A DNA stretch of 64,000 nucleotides, taken from Gigaspora rosea. Lineage: Eukaryota > Glomeromycota > Glomeromycetes > Diversisporales > Gigasporaceae. The DNA lies in contig QKWP01001065.1 of NCBI GenBank assembly GCA_003550325.1, positions 48,878-112,877 of the forward strand, read 5' to 3'. Below the pieces are notes generated by a model, which was not told the DNA's origin, did no database searches, and worked only from the letters and a program-made list of their open reading frames with translations. A program made the position numbers and the translations under genes. Positions 48,727-59,804 of the stretch are shown one piece after another. Every line of letters begins with the position of its first letter. Within the stretch, counting starts at the first letter, position 1.

Positions 48727-49798
48727 GAATATATGCATGGTTTTGCTCAAAATTTATGGCGATATCTACGTAAAGATTTTGCTACCAATCCTAAGGTATC
48801 ACTAACAGGTGTTGCTTTACATTCGCCATGTATTAGCCATTGTCTCCAACATGCTTTTAGTAATTGCAATTTAGATCATCCCGAAATTTGTCAAAATTGT
48901 AACGACTTATTTGTCTTTTTTGACCAGTTAAAAGCAAATTTGGATGATAATGACGAACTTCATGAATCCTTAATTGAGCATCAAAATCAGCTAATTTACT
49001 TTATGGCCCATCATGCACGTAAGACGTACCTTAACGCACAATTAAATGTTGAACTTGCTCAACTTGACTCGGATGGGGCTTTGTTTATTGTAGACTACAA
49101 AATGAGAATCCTTCCACAGAGTGCACGAGAAACAAAACCTGAGTTTTTTGGCAAACGCAGCTGGACGCTCCATTCTGTGCTTATCTATACCAAAAACGCA
49201 GAGACTAATAACCTTAGTATTCAAGTATTTGATCATTAGAGCGGTGATACCAAGCAAGATGCTTGGTTCACTGCATCCTCATTTCATGCTGTACTTGAAA
49301 CCTTAGATAAAATGCAAAATGGATCGTTATTGTTTCAGACAACGGCCCTCATTATCATAACACCGAGCTGATGATAATATTAGGAAAGTGGAAAGAATAG
49401 TATAGTGTTTCTATGAGAAAATGGCTATTCCTCGAGGCTGGTAAAGCCAAGACCTTGATAGATTCTCATCATGCGCAAGTGCATAAAAAAAATAAAAAAA
49501 AATTAAAAAAAAGGATACAGGGTCCATATAATTTCTCCGACTATTATTTCTTCGCAATATTTCATCGACATGAGTTTATTGCACTTTGCAAAAGATGTAA
49601 ACACTACAAAAAATTTTTTTCGTGCAAAAATCTTATTATACTAATTTTACATCAATTTTTTAGATAACCCACGCTATTAAAAAATATGTTAAATTTGGAA
49701 ATTTGGTAATGATATAAACTCTGGCAAAAATATTGAAGAGGCGATAAAGGATATAGCAGGGACGCACGTGGCTCATTTAAAACCAAATAGAAGCCAAC

Positions 49799-49965
49799 GT
49801 ATATACAACCTTCCGAATTTATAACATATAGATCCTAATCCTAATCCTTAACCCTAACCCTAACCCCTAACCCTAACGATAACCCCTAACCCCTAACCCT
49901 AACGATAAGTAAGTAAGCAATAAATTATTTCTAATCATATAATAAATTTATTTCTAATCATATAG
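49799..49965 (+). repeat. Transposase intron containing telomere-like CCCTAA repeats
   Basis: Between GTATAT and the acceptor ATATAG lies about 75 bp (49838-49912) of imperfect CCCTAA/CCCCTAA units, including ACCCTAACGATAACC variants. Related TTAGGG/CCCTAA runs occur in both TIRs of the same transposon (44864-44880 and 52785-52802). Confidence 0.7.
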
Positions 49966-50611
49966 GCAATAAAGACACGACATTAGGAACAATAGCGGGA
50001 ATTCGGAATTGGCATAAATGGTCTTGGCCTGATAACGAGACTGATGAGGGGTACATTTATGCAAGGTCTTTACTCGGAATTGGCACATGGAAAAAATTTA
50101 TGCCTGCAAATATACAAAAAATTGTCAAAAAACAGGTCATAAAAAAACCAGAACCTTCCGTCACCACACATAGTCACCCGAGCAAATTTTGGAATATGCC
50201 AATGCCAAAAACTCAAGGTTATGAGATTTATGGTTTGGATTTCACTTGTAGAAATTAAAAATTCGTTATGTCGAATTTTTAATTTTGACTAGTGTATCAG
50301 GGTATGACTGTTTGCACTGCTTACATGACTCAGGTTTTATTCAAGACTTTATTTCATGTGTAATTTATGGGGATACTGTAAGCAATGTCAAATATAGAGG
50401 TTTTCTAATTCTATTTAGGTTAGATCAACTTAATACTCTGTTTAACATCTCCATCTCAATTTTCGAAATTGTAGGAACCAGTATACAGAATTAATATCCT
50501 CTATCCTTTCTCTATTTCTTAAAATTTATATGAACCAATCCACGTTAGAATAGTATTGGTTTTATATAGTATTAACATGCGATGTTTTTTATGTCAATAT
50601 TCCGATGTACT

Positions 50612-50940
50612 ATAGCTGTTCTCATAAATTCTGATACAACTGATAAAATTATTTTAGCTGAATTCGATAAGTTTTTGAATTCGGTGTTATCTGAACTGGA
50701 TTTCGGCATTACAGTAATTTGATAACACTGAATTCAAAAACTTATCGAATTCGGGCGAAATAATTTTATTAGTTGTCCTGGAATTTATGAGAACAGCTGT
50801 AAATCCCGAAAGAATAAAATCCTGAAGAGATAATACTAAATAAACCCCCAAAAATTCATAAGTTGAATTTTTGAGCAGGGTTTAGTTTTTTTGAATATTA
50901 TCTCTTCGGAATTTGTTCTTTCGGGATTTAGTATATCAGG
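50612..50940. repeat. Two adjacent palindromes inside the transposase gene
   Basis: 50612-50803 has arms of about 90 bp (AGCTGTTCTCATAAATTC...GAATTTATGAGAACAGCT). 50801-50940 has arms of about 60 bp (AAATCCCGAAAGAA...TTCTTTCGGGATTT). Both fall between exon 6 and the next coding-like piece, so probably in an intron. Confidence 0.8.
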
Positions 50941-51339
50941 ATTTAGTAGCATCAGGATTTTGGCGTTCGTGATATTGACACAAAACCTTTTTTTTTTATC
51001 AATACCCTTCTTTTACAAGTCATCTCATGTTAAATGGAAAATCAAGTTGGTCTTGCAATAGAAATATTATCTGGTGCTTGGGAAACATATAGTAATACTC
51101 GCTAGATTCCCAGCTCAAACATTAACTCAAGTTGTATAATTATCAGCTTCATCGAATGAAGATTTAGTAAATGAAGACAAAAGCGATGAGCTCGTATGTA
51201 ACTTGCCAATATTTACTGTATATGATAATCAAGATACCAAAAAATAATCCGCTCTTAATATAGGAAACAATCGACCTGACTAATATAGTAGAAACAGAAA
51301 TTTGCACTGAGTCTGACGGGTTATAGTTTTATGTTTATT

Positions 51340-51979
51340 TATTTTTTTGATTTTATTGAGCTTTTATTAATCGAAACTTCATACTTTTGCTCATGCTTTA
51401 CGCTTTTGTCTACACTCATTTATTCATTATCTACCTATTTATATTATATGTTTTTATATTTATCTCTGTCTAAAATTTTCACACCGTCACTCATTGTGTT
51501 CATTTTTCGAATTTTGGCTATTTATTTGTGTTTTTATTTCTATTTATTCTATCTAATTCTTTCACTTTATTTTTTTCAATTTTTTTATTATATTTTCACC
51601 CGTATCTTACATTTTCTTATTATTTTCACTTCTGAATTTTTGATCATTTTTTCGATTCTTATCTTACTTTTCACCCTTCATTCCTTTTCCTCACTTTCGT
51701 TCTCTTACACTTTTTTTTATCACACTTTCACTCCTTTTCCACATTTTCAATCTTACCCCGTTTTTCTTACTTTCGCTCAACTGTTCTTTCTTTCGCTTCT
51801 GATAATCTTTCTTACCTTCTCCTAATTTTTTCACTTCTTCCCTTTACGGTTCTTTCTTTTGCCTCTGATATTTTCATTCTTCTTTTTTATTTCCTTTTTA
51901 TTTCGCTCTTTCTTTCTTTCATTTTCACTTATGTTGTTTCTTTTTCTTCGGCGTTCTTATTATCTTTTTTATATTCTAG
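51340..51979 (+). other. 640-bp pyrimidine-rich tract (intron) before the last transposase exon
   Basis: The plus strand is overwhelmingly T and C (TTTTTCTTACTTTCGCTC-type words) and ends in TTCTAG at the last exon. It is open for 164 codons but encodes only Phe/Leu/Ile/Ser/Tyr-rich sequence, as expected from composition. I read it as an expanded polypyrimidine intron, not a membrane protein. Confidence 0.6.
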
Positions 51980-52654
51980 TTACCAAAAGTTTGTTGCCAG
52001 CTGGTGTCTCAAAGAGAAGCAACGGAAAAGCAGAGCATCAGTAAAACGACTCACTCCTCAAGTAAAAAGTTTGTTGGAAATTATATTTCATACTGGAACT
52101 GCGACCCCACGAAACAAAATGTCCCAGCTGAAATGCAGCAAGAGTTGCTAAAGCGATCCCAAGAAGGTGAGATTAATGAAGCTGACATACCTGAAGTTTC
52201 AACAATTTCCAACTAGATTAGTAGTTTTTCAAGAGCTTGGAAGCAAGCAATGGCAGAACGATCTTTGGAGGAAAACAGAAGTGCACCTTTGTAATAAATA
52301 TACATGCTCACATATATTTTTGGTTGCTTTTGTATTTGTTGCTGTTCTTTTTTTTTTGTTAACTTCATACTATTGTTGTTGTCTTTTTTTTCTTTTTTTT
52401 CTTATTCTCTCTGTTGTTACAATCTTGCATTTGTTAATTGCTGTAGTCGGGAATCTGACGCGAGTTCAAAGTAAAGTTTTTTTGCTACAAATTTATATTA
52501 GTTTTTTTTTTACAAATCATTTCTTAAGCCTTTGATTGAGTTATCCGTGCAATAAAAATTGGGGTTGTTAACGATTTTCTTGCACTTTGCCTTATTAATA
52601 CTTTTGAGTATTTTTTTTTATACAATATAAAATTGATAAATTTTACCCCAAATT

Positions 52655-53318
52655 TGCATATTAAATTTGTGCCAATCTTATCCGGATCAGCAATTAATTT
52701 ATTTAAAATATTTTTATTTTATTTATATAATTCTTTACATAAATCATTTCTATACTAATAAAATTATACTAATACTACACTAATCCTAACCCTAACCCTA
52801 ACCTGCGCAAGTGCCTCTTACACTAATCCTGCGATCTAAACTGTATAACAAATACATAAATTAGTACGACGAAATGTAGATTAAACAATAAGACGAAAGC
52901 CGAGTTTAAGAAGACAAATATTTTTTTCTTACATATATTCTTTCTTTTTTTTCTCAACATGAACTAATCTTTCTTTTTTTTTTGTAGGTTTTATTTCCGA
53001 ATTTACACTAGGACCAAAGAAGTATTCGAAAAGAGGCACCGGTATGACGAAAGAGGCACTAGTAAACGACAACGGTGCCAGCAATGAAAAGAGGCACCAG
53101 TAAACGACGACAACGTTAGCTACGCAAAGAAGCACCACGACTCCAGTGACGAAAAGAGGCAGTAAAGTTTTGACGGTACAAAAAAAAATTTAAAAAAAAA
53201 GGGTTGTATATATATAGTCTGTGTAACTGGGAAGGGGATTTGCTCTGATCTTAATCGGCAGGTAATCGGAGGCCGGGTTTTCACGTGACCTGGAAAATCT
53301 CACCTATATTCTGGTGCT
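52655..53318 (-). repeat. Right terminal inverted repeat of the large transposon
   Basis: It is the uninterrupted inverse of the four left pieces. Landmarks: TTATCCGGATCAGC, a CCCTAACCCTAACC run, CTGCGATCTAAAC, ACTAGGACCAAAGAAG, repeated GAGGCACCAGTAAACGAC words, GGGTTGTATATATATAG, and GGAGGCCGGGTTTTCACGTG. The repeated GAGGCACYRGTAAACGACRAC word makes a short subterminal array in both arms (43370-43460 in the left). Confidence 0.85.
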
Positions 53319-54121
53319 CTCGTTTTCATCAAAATTAAAAATTTTAGAAAATCTTGAATCTGAAAGCAAATTGAAAAATTATTATAACTTCGTCAATATT
53401 GATATGTTTTTGGTGAAATTTTAATTGAAGACTCTTGGATACCTATTCTATTAACTTACTAAGTCACATTTTAGAGGCTTCATTTTGAGAAAGTGTTTCT
53501 AGAAGTATTTGAAATTTAGGAAAAAACTTGAGAAAACATATGCGTCCAAATTTACAAAAATGTTAATATCTTTATGAGTTTTTAATATTTTTTCATGAAA
53601 TTTGAGATTCTATTAGTCAATGTTATGCGCTACAAGCCTTGTTATAAATTTTTTTTAGTTAGCAAAGTAAAATGTTTTGTAAATCATTGCTGAACAGTGG
53701 GTTATTTTAAAAAAGCAAAAAAACATATTACAAAGAAACTGCATTAAAATTGTTTACAGAAACTTTCATCAAAGATATCTCCATGAGTTCTTGACCAAAT
53801 TTGATAAAAATTTTTTTATTTTAATTTTACAAATCTATAGAATTCAAATAAAAAAATTTTTAAAAATATTATGATTTCAAAATTTTACAAATTGATTCTA
53901 ACTTTGTGCTCTAAAAAACTTATTTAGCATATTAAAATACATTATACTGGTATATTTAATTTTATATTTCTTGAAAATTTCAGAAAAGATACTAACTATA
54001 TAATAATTATACAATTATTATATGAATTACTAACTAATTTGCTTAATGATAACCCCGCGCAATTGTATTACATAATTATTTGTTTATCAACATACAATCA
54101 TGATCAATGATCATAATACAT
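53319..54121. other. Repeat relics, no gene
   Basis: It contains one diverged unit of the 38085-39480 array (about 53755-53850) and a diverged piece of the 31285-32045 palindrome family (about 53870-53990). No coding sequence is seen. Confidence 0.55.
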
Positions 54122-54331
54122 GTCACGGCTGATGCTGAAGTTGGCTGATACTGAAGCTTTGACCTATTTTGATATAAAATTTTTAAATTTTTTTTGGATG
54201 TTTTTTCGCTTTTGTCTTATAGGGTTAGGGTAGGGTTTGGGTGTAGATTTTATATTTATAGAGTATATGTAGATTTTAGCAGGGCTTATAGTTTCCAATC
54301 GAGACCCCTGAGCTTCAGCATCAGCCGTGAC
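54122..54331. mobile_element. 210-bp MITE with 7-bp duplication
   Basis: The inverted ends GTCACGGCTGATGCTGAAG and CTTCAGCATCAGCCGTGAC are exact. AATACAT flanks both sides (54115-54121 and 54332-54338). The interior includes a short telomere-like run (AGGGTTAGGGTAGGGT at about 54223). Confidence 0.85.
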
Positions 54332-54639
54332 AATACATATGCAAGTTGCTATTGATACTAAAGCCTAATTACATGCTACAACTACTTTTACTTATTTTCA
54401 ATTATAATTGATTATAATTTTGCTCCATATAGCTATTAATAACTTGTTATATCTGGATCGATCATCATAGCACAGCTTAACTTGTTATAATAATTCTTGC
54501 AAAATGTGGATAAATTGCTAAAAATAAATATAATATTTGTAAAATCTTAGTAATTCGCCAAAATATTCAATTATGACCCTTTTTAAAATTAACTTTAATT
54601 TGCTAAAATTTAAATTTGGACCTTAGATCAAATTTGAAT

Positions 54640-57521
54640 CAATTTGCTAAAAAAAATATGACATATATTAGAGATGTCCGGAGACCTGTGCTTTCTTTAT
54701 TTTTTCAGAAACTTTATCCGCGCCCTCCTCTATATCATTTTTGCCATTGTCAAGTCTTTCTTCATGAGTTTATTTCTTTTTTTTCAATTTGTTTTAGAAA
54801 TGAATTAACATTTTTAAAAATCTCTTTCTTGTAGTATTTTTCGCAGTATTTACACTTTTTATTATAACAAACATCATGATAGCCGTGACTACAAACGTAC
54901 ACCATACTGTTATCATCGCTTAACAGAAGACTACAATAATTACATAGTTTGGAATATAGTGGATAAGATGTACTATATGGTGTTGGTAGGTATTGTAAAT
55001 CTACTTCTTCTTTTAGAATAGCTAGTTGATATATTTTTGGTAGCTTTTTTCCTTTGGTGAAGGTTTTTTTGGCAAAAGCTTTGGCAAAGATTTTTTTGGT
55101 AGAGGTTTTGTTAGTAGGATTTTTTTTGGACATTTTTTTTGTATATTTATTTTTTCTGCATTTTCTGTAGCTTTTTTGTTGGGGTTTGGAATACTTTTTT
55201 CACAATTATGAAATACTTCTTAAAAATATTGTAATAGAAAAAGAGCTGTTTTTTCATATAAGAAATCGAGAGTTGTAGTATTATACAGATGTCATCATGT
55301 TTTACAATACGTGTTTTTAACACAGGATCATGATCCATTATGACATATGCTTGCTTTATAATATTTTCTGCTATTGTATTTTTTGATGTATTGGCACGAA
55401 TTTGACTATGGGTATTTTCTACATAATATTCATTAAAACTAGTCAAATGATTTTTTATACTGTATCATTTAAAAAATAATAATTGTTATCATTCTAATAA
55501 AATAAATCAGACAAAATCATAAGGGGGACTTATTATAGTTTTTCTGTTTTTATCGCAAAGCAAAGGTCCAAATATGAAAGATAGTCTCTATATTCGTTGA
55601 TAAACCCGATTGAAATAGGCTAGTATAGATTTCGAGTATTGATAGAATTATATTATTAAATAAATCAATTAATGTTCGATACTTGATATCTTTGTATACT
55701 TTTTCAAATTTTTTTATAATTTTGTCCTTTATTTTTAGCCAGCTATTTCGCGCGAGTTCCAATAAAAGAATTATCCTCTAGGGTCGAGGTTTCTTTGCCA
55801 ATTTTTTTTTTCAAATACATAATAGAACATTTTTTCAAAAAAGAAATGGTAAATTAGTATAATATGTTCTCTGCTATTTAACAATAAGTGAAGCTAGCCC
55901 AATATGGGTAAAAATGATTCGATTTGTTGTGGAATAACAAAATTTGTATTAGTTGATTTTTGCAAATGTAGCAATTTCCTAATAAAGAGCTGGCCAGGCC
56001 AGTTTGCAACAACAGGTGTGACTTTTCCATTTAAATGTTGCATTTTACTATTTATTAAAAGAATAATATTCAATATATTAAGATATTCCTCTATAGAATG
56101 CAAGTGTTATTCTCTAAATCCTACGAGCTGAAATCTTCTCATTGATCTCGCCTTTTTACATTCTATTATGTTATTAGCATAACTATGTATTGTTAGTATT
56201 TCAATTGGATTGAATATATTGATTATTAAACCTTGTGAAATTTTATATGATTGATGGTCCGTATATGAAATATCGAAAACCCAGTATATATATTTATTAA
56301 ATACTAGCAGATTTTGACGCTTCAACGTTTTCCAGATTATGAACAAATATTCTATTAAATGTAAGTTGTACAGAAAAATGTTCAATTACTATTTTGGCAA
56401 CACAAGTAGCAAAATGATTTGCAGTCAAAGTTGATACAGTATTAGGTTTACGATTTTCATAGATTGTATAATAATCGTCGATATTGTTAACATGAAATAA
56501 ATTTTTCTATTTATATAAAAATATACAATTTAAATTTTATTATTTAATAATAAATTTATATAGTAATTTAAATTTACATTTACATTTTCAATAAAATGGT
56601 TTTCAATTTTAGTTGCATGTTTTTTTTGAATTTGTTTTCGATATTCCTCTACAGTATTAGCACACACTGAATATCCAAGAGTTGACATCATGTTAATTGC
56701 CTTCCATGTTGCCTCTGATGCTATTAAATATAACCCAACCTCTAGCTTGTGTTGATTTACAAATTTGTTGTACAAACCTGCTAATATATAGCATAAGCCA
56801 ACAATTGACTTTTTTGATTCATTTACATTATAAGCAGAGCTTCTTTTGAAATAATTGCATTTATAAAATAATTAAAAAACCTCTTAAGTTGTAGATTAGT
56901 AGCTTCAATCATATGTTCGAATTTTACTGGATCTAGTTCCAAATTAGTACCCTTTCTATGTTGTATGTAATAATGCTTTTGTTAATATTTCTATATATAT
57001 AGTGAATATTGGTTCTTCTATTCAAATTAAATAAAAAATTAAAACTTATAAAAAAAATAATAATAATTAAAATAAAATAAAACCTATTACCTGTATAATT
57101 ACTTGATACAGGTTTAATTGGATCTAAATTTTTTTTTTGATTATATATTTTTTTTCATGTCTTCGTTGGTTTCTATCAGCTTCTACAATTTTATAGTAAG
57201 GGTGGTGATATATATTATGTAATATAATTTTACTATACCCCACACCCCTCCCTCCTACATAAGAGAAATTTGATTGGCTATTATGAATTTTTATTTTCAA
57301 CGTAAGATTTCAGAGACCCCCTCCCCCTAAAATATTACGTAATATCTGTCACTACCCTAATGTGGGTAACAAAATTGTTTTTCAACTTTAAGATAAGAGT
57401 ATACTTCTAGTATTCGTTTCTTGTAACACCTTTCATATGCAAGCTTTGTAAGTTTACGATACTTAATATTAGTATAGGTACAGTTAATAATTGAGCAGGG
57501 GCCAAGATTTACTGTTGTCAT
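54640..57521 (-). pseudogene. Second, diverged copy of the zinc-finger/RING-H2 transposon protein
   Basis: The probable start is ATG 57521 (MTTVNLGPCSIINCTYTNIK) with the same C-X4-C...C-X2-H motif as the 40123-42738 copy. Blocks follow in the same order: NQHKLEVGLYLIASEATWKA (about 56755), the NIDDYYTI-like block and a TILTIHSYANNI-type block (56.1-56.5 kb), KIKDKIIKKFEKVYKDIKYR (about 55730), IWTFALR (about 55560), and VENTHSQIRANTSKN (about 55430). The C-terminal RING-H2 (54843-54944) has exactly the same spacing, C-X2-C-X13-C-X-H-X2-H-X2-C-X4-C-X2-C. Coding-like sequence runs on to about 54680, where a dispersed repeat end (GGACATCTCT) begins. Stops, frame slips and a MITE (57199-57357) break it. 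No terminal repeats matching the first copy were found. Confidence 0.7.
57199..57357. mobile_element. TA-flanked MITE inside the first exon of the RING-H2 gene copy
   Basis: The ends AGGGTGGTGATATATATTAT and ATATTACGTAATATCTGTCA are inverted, with TA on both sides (57197-57198 and 57358-57359). On the minus strand the host reads CYPH before and YYKIVEA after; removing the element with one TA gives an in-frame C-X2-H-Y motif matching the other copy. Confidence 0.8.
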
Positions 57522-58290
57522 TTCACGCAATGTCAAAAAAAAATTTTTTTTTTTGCAGCAAAATTTTTTATAAAGAATGTGGGTAATGAGGCACCACTTG
57601 TACTTTCGTTTAGCCAATTATCATTATAAGATGCATTATACCTGTGATTAAATATTAACCAATCAAATTCATGATCTGCATTATCTGCATGATCTGTCTT
57701 GGCCAATCAAATAAAAACTCTAGCATGCTTGTTTGATCATACTGAATTACTTTGGTACTATGAATAATGTAAATATTAAAAATATCTATATAGGTATATG
57801 CAAAGTATAGACTTATAATATTTGATATTACTAGTGAATTTATGATTGTGGATTTCTTATACAAATTTATATGCATTCACTAATTTGGAAGTAAAGCAAT
57901 AAGTTTAATTTAGAAGTATAATTTCTAAATTAATTGTATAATAAATTTATATTTTTTATTGAAACATTAGCTAAAATTGATATATAATAAGTAAGCTAGA
58001 CCATAATTATCAATAATTCTTTTAATTATATGCTGATATATAATTGTGACCAATTTTTATTTACTTCAGAATCAGCTTGTAGTATTTCATATATAAGTCA
58101 ATTAAAATTTCTAAACTAAATTAGTAAATATACAGTTACATTTTTCTAATCCGGCTTTTTATATACTGGACTCTTGATAATTTGAACTAAAACTTTCAGA
58201 ACAAATATTTTTATATATATTTTCTTTGGATATATCGAATTAATATAAGGGCTGTGTTATTAATCATCTAATTATTTTTTATTAGAGGAG
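57522..58290. other. AT-rich intergenic, nothing recognised
   Basis: No gene. It includes the presumed upstream side of the RING-H2 copy. GGACTCTTGATAATTTGAAC (about 58170) resembles a pogo-type end, but no partner end was found. Confidence 0.5.
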
Positions 58291-58582
58291 GACCTGGACA
58301 TCTCTCATATAGGTCATATTTGGATTTTGCTAATTTTGGTCCAATTTGCTAAAAATTTTAAATCTATATTTTTTTAAATAACTTTTGATTTAGTAATTAG
58401 AATTGAATGAACTTTTTTTTGTTAAATGCACATTACTGGGAGCTTTATTTTAAAAAAAGTTCATTTAAATTGGTCTACTGGATGCCAAGTTAATTGCCAA
58501 AACCTGTTTTTTTGCTTCTCGAATTTCAGGGGTTTTTGCTGAAAACTTAAAATATAATCTCTATACTAGATGTCCGGGTTTC
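58291..58582. mobile_element. MITE with CCGGACATCT ends
   Basis: GACCTGGACATCTCTCATATAG at the left and CTATACTAGATGTCCGGGTT at the right are imperfect inverted copies. The left end recurs at 37795 and, inverted, at about 54640-54690, each followed by AATTTGCTAAAA words, so this is a dispersed family. Confidence 0.6.
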
Positions 58583-58802
58583 TATCAGAGGCCTACCCCC
58601 TTCTTCTTTCTTAATATATATATAGTTAGGTTCTTATATATAATTTCAACTTTTTTTATCTCCTCTCCTCTAAAAAATCACCTGATTTTTGTCACTTTAA
58701 TAAATTTTCTATTCTGGATCTGAACTCAAGTTAATTAGTACATATAATTTTTTATTTAATAAATTTATAAATAAAATTTATTCTATATAATTAATTAAAC
58801 TA

Positions 58803-58995
58803 GTGTTCTGACCCAAATCAGATAATAGTGACCTGACAGGTCAGATATTTAACCCAGATTATGACTCGAGTCAGATAATAATGATCTAATAGGTCAGATA
58901 TTCAATCTGGGTCATGATCTGGGTTAAATAATAATGACTTAACAGTTAGATATTTGATCTGGGCTATGACCCAAATCAGATAATAGTAACCCAGT
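58803..58995. repeat. Three tandem units of about 65 bp
   Basis: Units are of the type GACCCAAATCAGATAATAGT followed by GACCTGACAGGTCAGATATT. It begins TAGTGTTCTGACC, like the hAT-like ends at 30912, but no second end was found. Confidence 0.65.
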
Positions 58996-59166
58996 AGATA
59001 ATAAATACAAAAATTGAAAAAATGCAAAAATTGAAAAAAATGCAAAAATTGGAAAAAATAGTATAAAACGGTGAGTTTTTTTTTTTAAGTTTTTTCATAT
59101 TTTTGCCATATATATTTATAATTTATGCCAAATGATATCAAATAGGCTTAAGAAATTTTTATTTTT

Positions 59167-59168
<2 letters not shown>

Positions 59169-59221
<53 letters not shown>

Positions 59222-59275
59222 NNNNNNNNNNNNNNNNNNNNNNNNNNNNNNNNNNNNNNNNNNNNTTTTTTTTTA
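59169..59275. other. T homopolymer with a 44-base assembly gap
   Basis: A poly-T run enters and leaves an N stretch at 59222-59265. The real length is unknown. Confidence 0.95.
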
Positions 59276-59512
59276 TTAGTAACTTTTTATATATTGAATT
59301 TTTATTAGAGTTTAGTTTAAAAAGAGAAATTTTATATTATGAACTTTCTTTATACCAAACAAAATTTCTTAGGACGGCCTGTTCAACTAAGAAAGAGGCA
59401 ACTGTATATAATTATATATTACTGATTAACAGATTTATATTATTATTCTACGTAAAAAAATAAAGTAATAAATGGGTATATTCTCAATCATACAAATACA
59501 TTAATATATAAT

Positions 59513-59804
59513 TGGCTGGAGCATAGCGACAGTTAGTTAGTGTCTATGCAAAGTGATACAAAAATTACCTTCCTGATGTGCTACAATTGTAAAGATCTTG
59601 ACAAATTTTACTTTTTTGATATACCTGCATATATATGATGTAAATCTTATCAGAAATGGAATTTGGAAATTTTTTGTCTGTCCGCACGCGTGTCTATATT
59701 TGTGCTTTAATATTACTAACAATATGCATATTAACGCGTTTGTATAATAAGATGAACATTATATGATAGGCTCCGAACATATATAATGCTATGCATTAGC
59801 CTAG
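59513..59804 (+). mobile_element. Helitron-like short element, copy of the 11757 family
   Basis: It has the same start (GGAGCATAGCGAC) and end (GCTATGCATTAGCCTAG then T), and shared interior words (GATACAAAAATTAC, CACGCGTGTCTAT). It lacks the hAT-like insertion found in the other copy. A 61-codon minus-strand frame in it is chance. Confidence 0.4.

Larger units (their letters stand above)
46608..52294 (+). pseudogene. Multi-exon DDE-type transposase gene of the large transposon, decayed
   Basis: The start ATG (MTKLAATLIENGILDENL) lies about 80 bp inside the left TIR. Exons supported by frame and GT-AG sites: 46608-47588, 47655-47890, 48127-48546, 48727-49478, 49664-49798 and 49966-50217. Less certain coding pieces are near 51035-51190 and 51266-51325, and a last exon is 51980-52294. 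Exon 4 holds a DDE-like core: GALFIVDYKMRILPQS, then DH followed by a stop codon where Trp is expected (DHxSGDTKQDAWF), then IVIVSDNGPHYHNTELM, then FLEAGKAKTLIDSHHAQ. A Cys-rich segment precedes it (CISHCLQHAF, CQNCNDLF). The last exon reads VKSLLEIIFHTGTATPRN and WISSFSRAWKQAMAERSLEE. At least three in-frame stops and several frame slips make it nonfunctional. The fold assignment comes from the D...D...E-like spacing; the superfamily is not named. Confidence 0.75.
39690..53318 (+). mobile_element. Large DNA transposon with TIRs of about 0.66 kb; left TIR split by three insertions
   Basis: The outer ends match as inverted repeats (TGAGATTTT...GGTCAC.TGAAAACCCGG at 39703 onward versus its complement near 53270-53310). 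The right TIR is continuous (52655-53318). The left TIR is the same sequence in four pieces: 39690-39804, 43277-43470, 44613-44975 and 46483-46530. Between them sit later insertions at 39815-43276, 43471-44612 and 44976-46482. Subtracting these leaves an element of about 7.5 kb with a single plus-strand transposase gene (46608-52294). I could not read a target duplication at the outer ends, so the superfamily is unassigned. Confidence 0.85.

Noticed and set aside
51331-51825. 164-codon Phe/Leu/Ile-rich frame resembling a membrane protein
   Set aside because: A pyrimidine-rich intron translates to hydrophobic codons by composition alone, and it sits between transposase exons.
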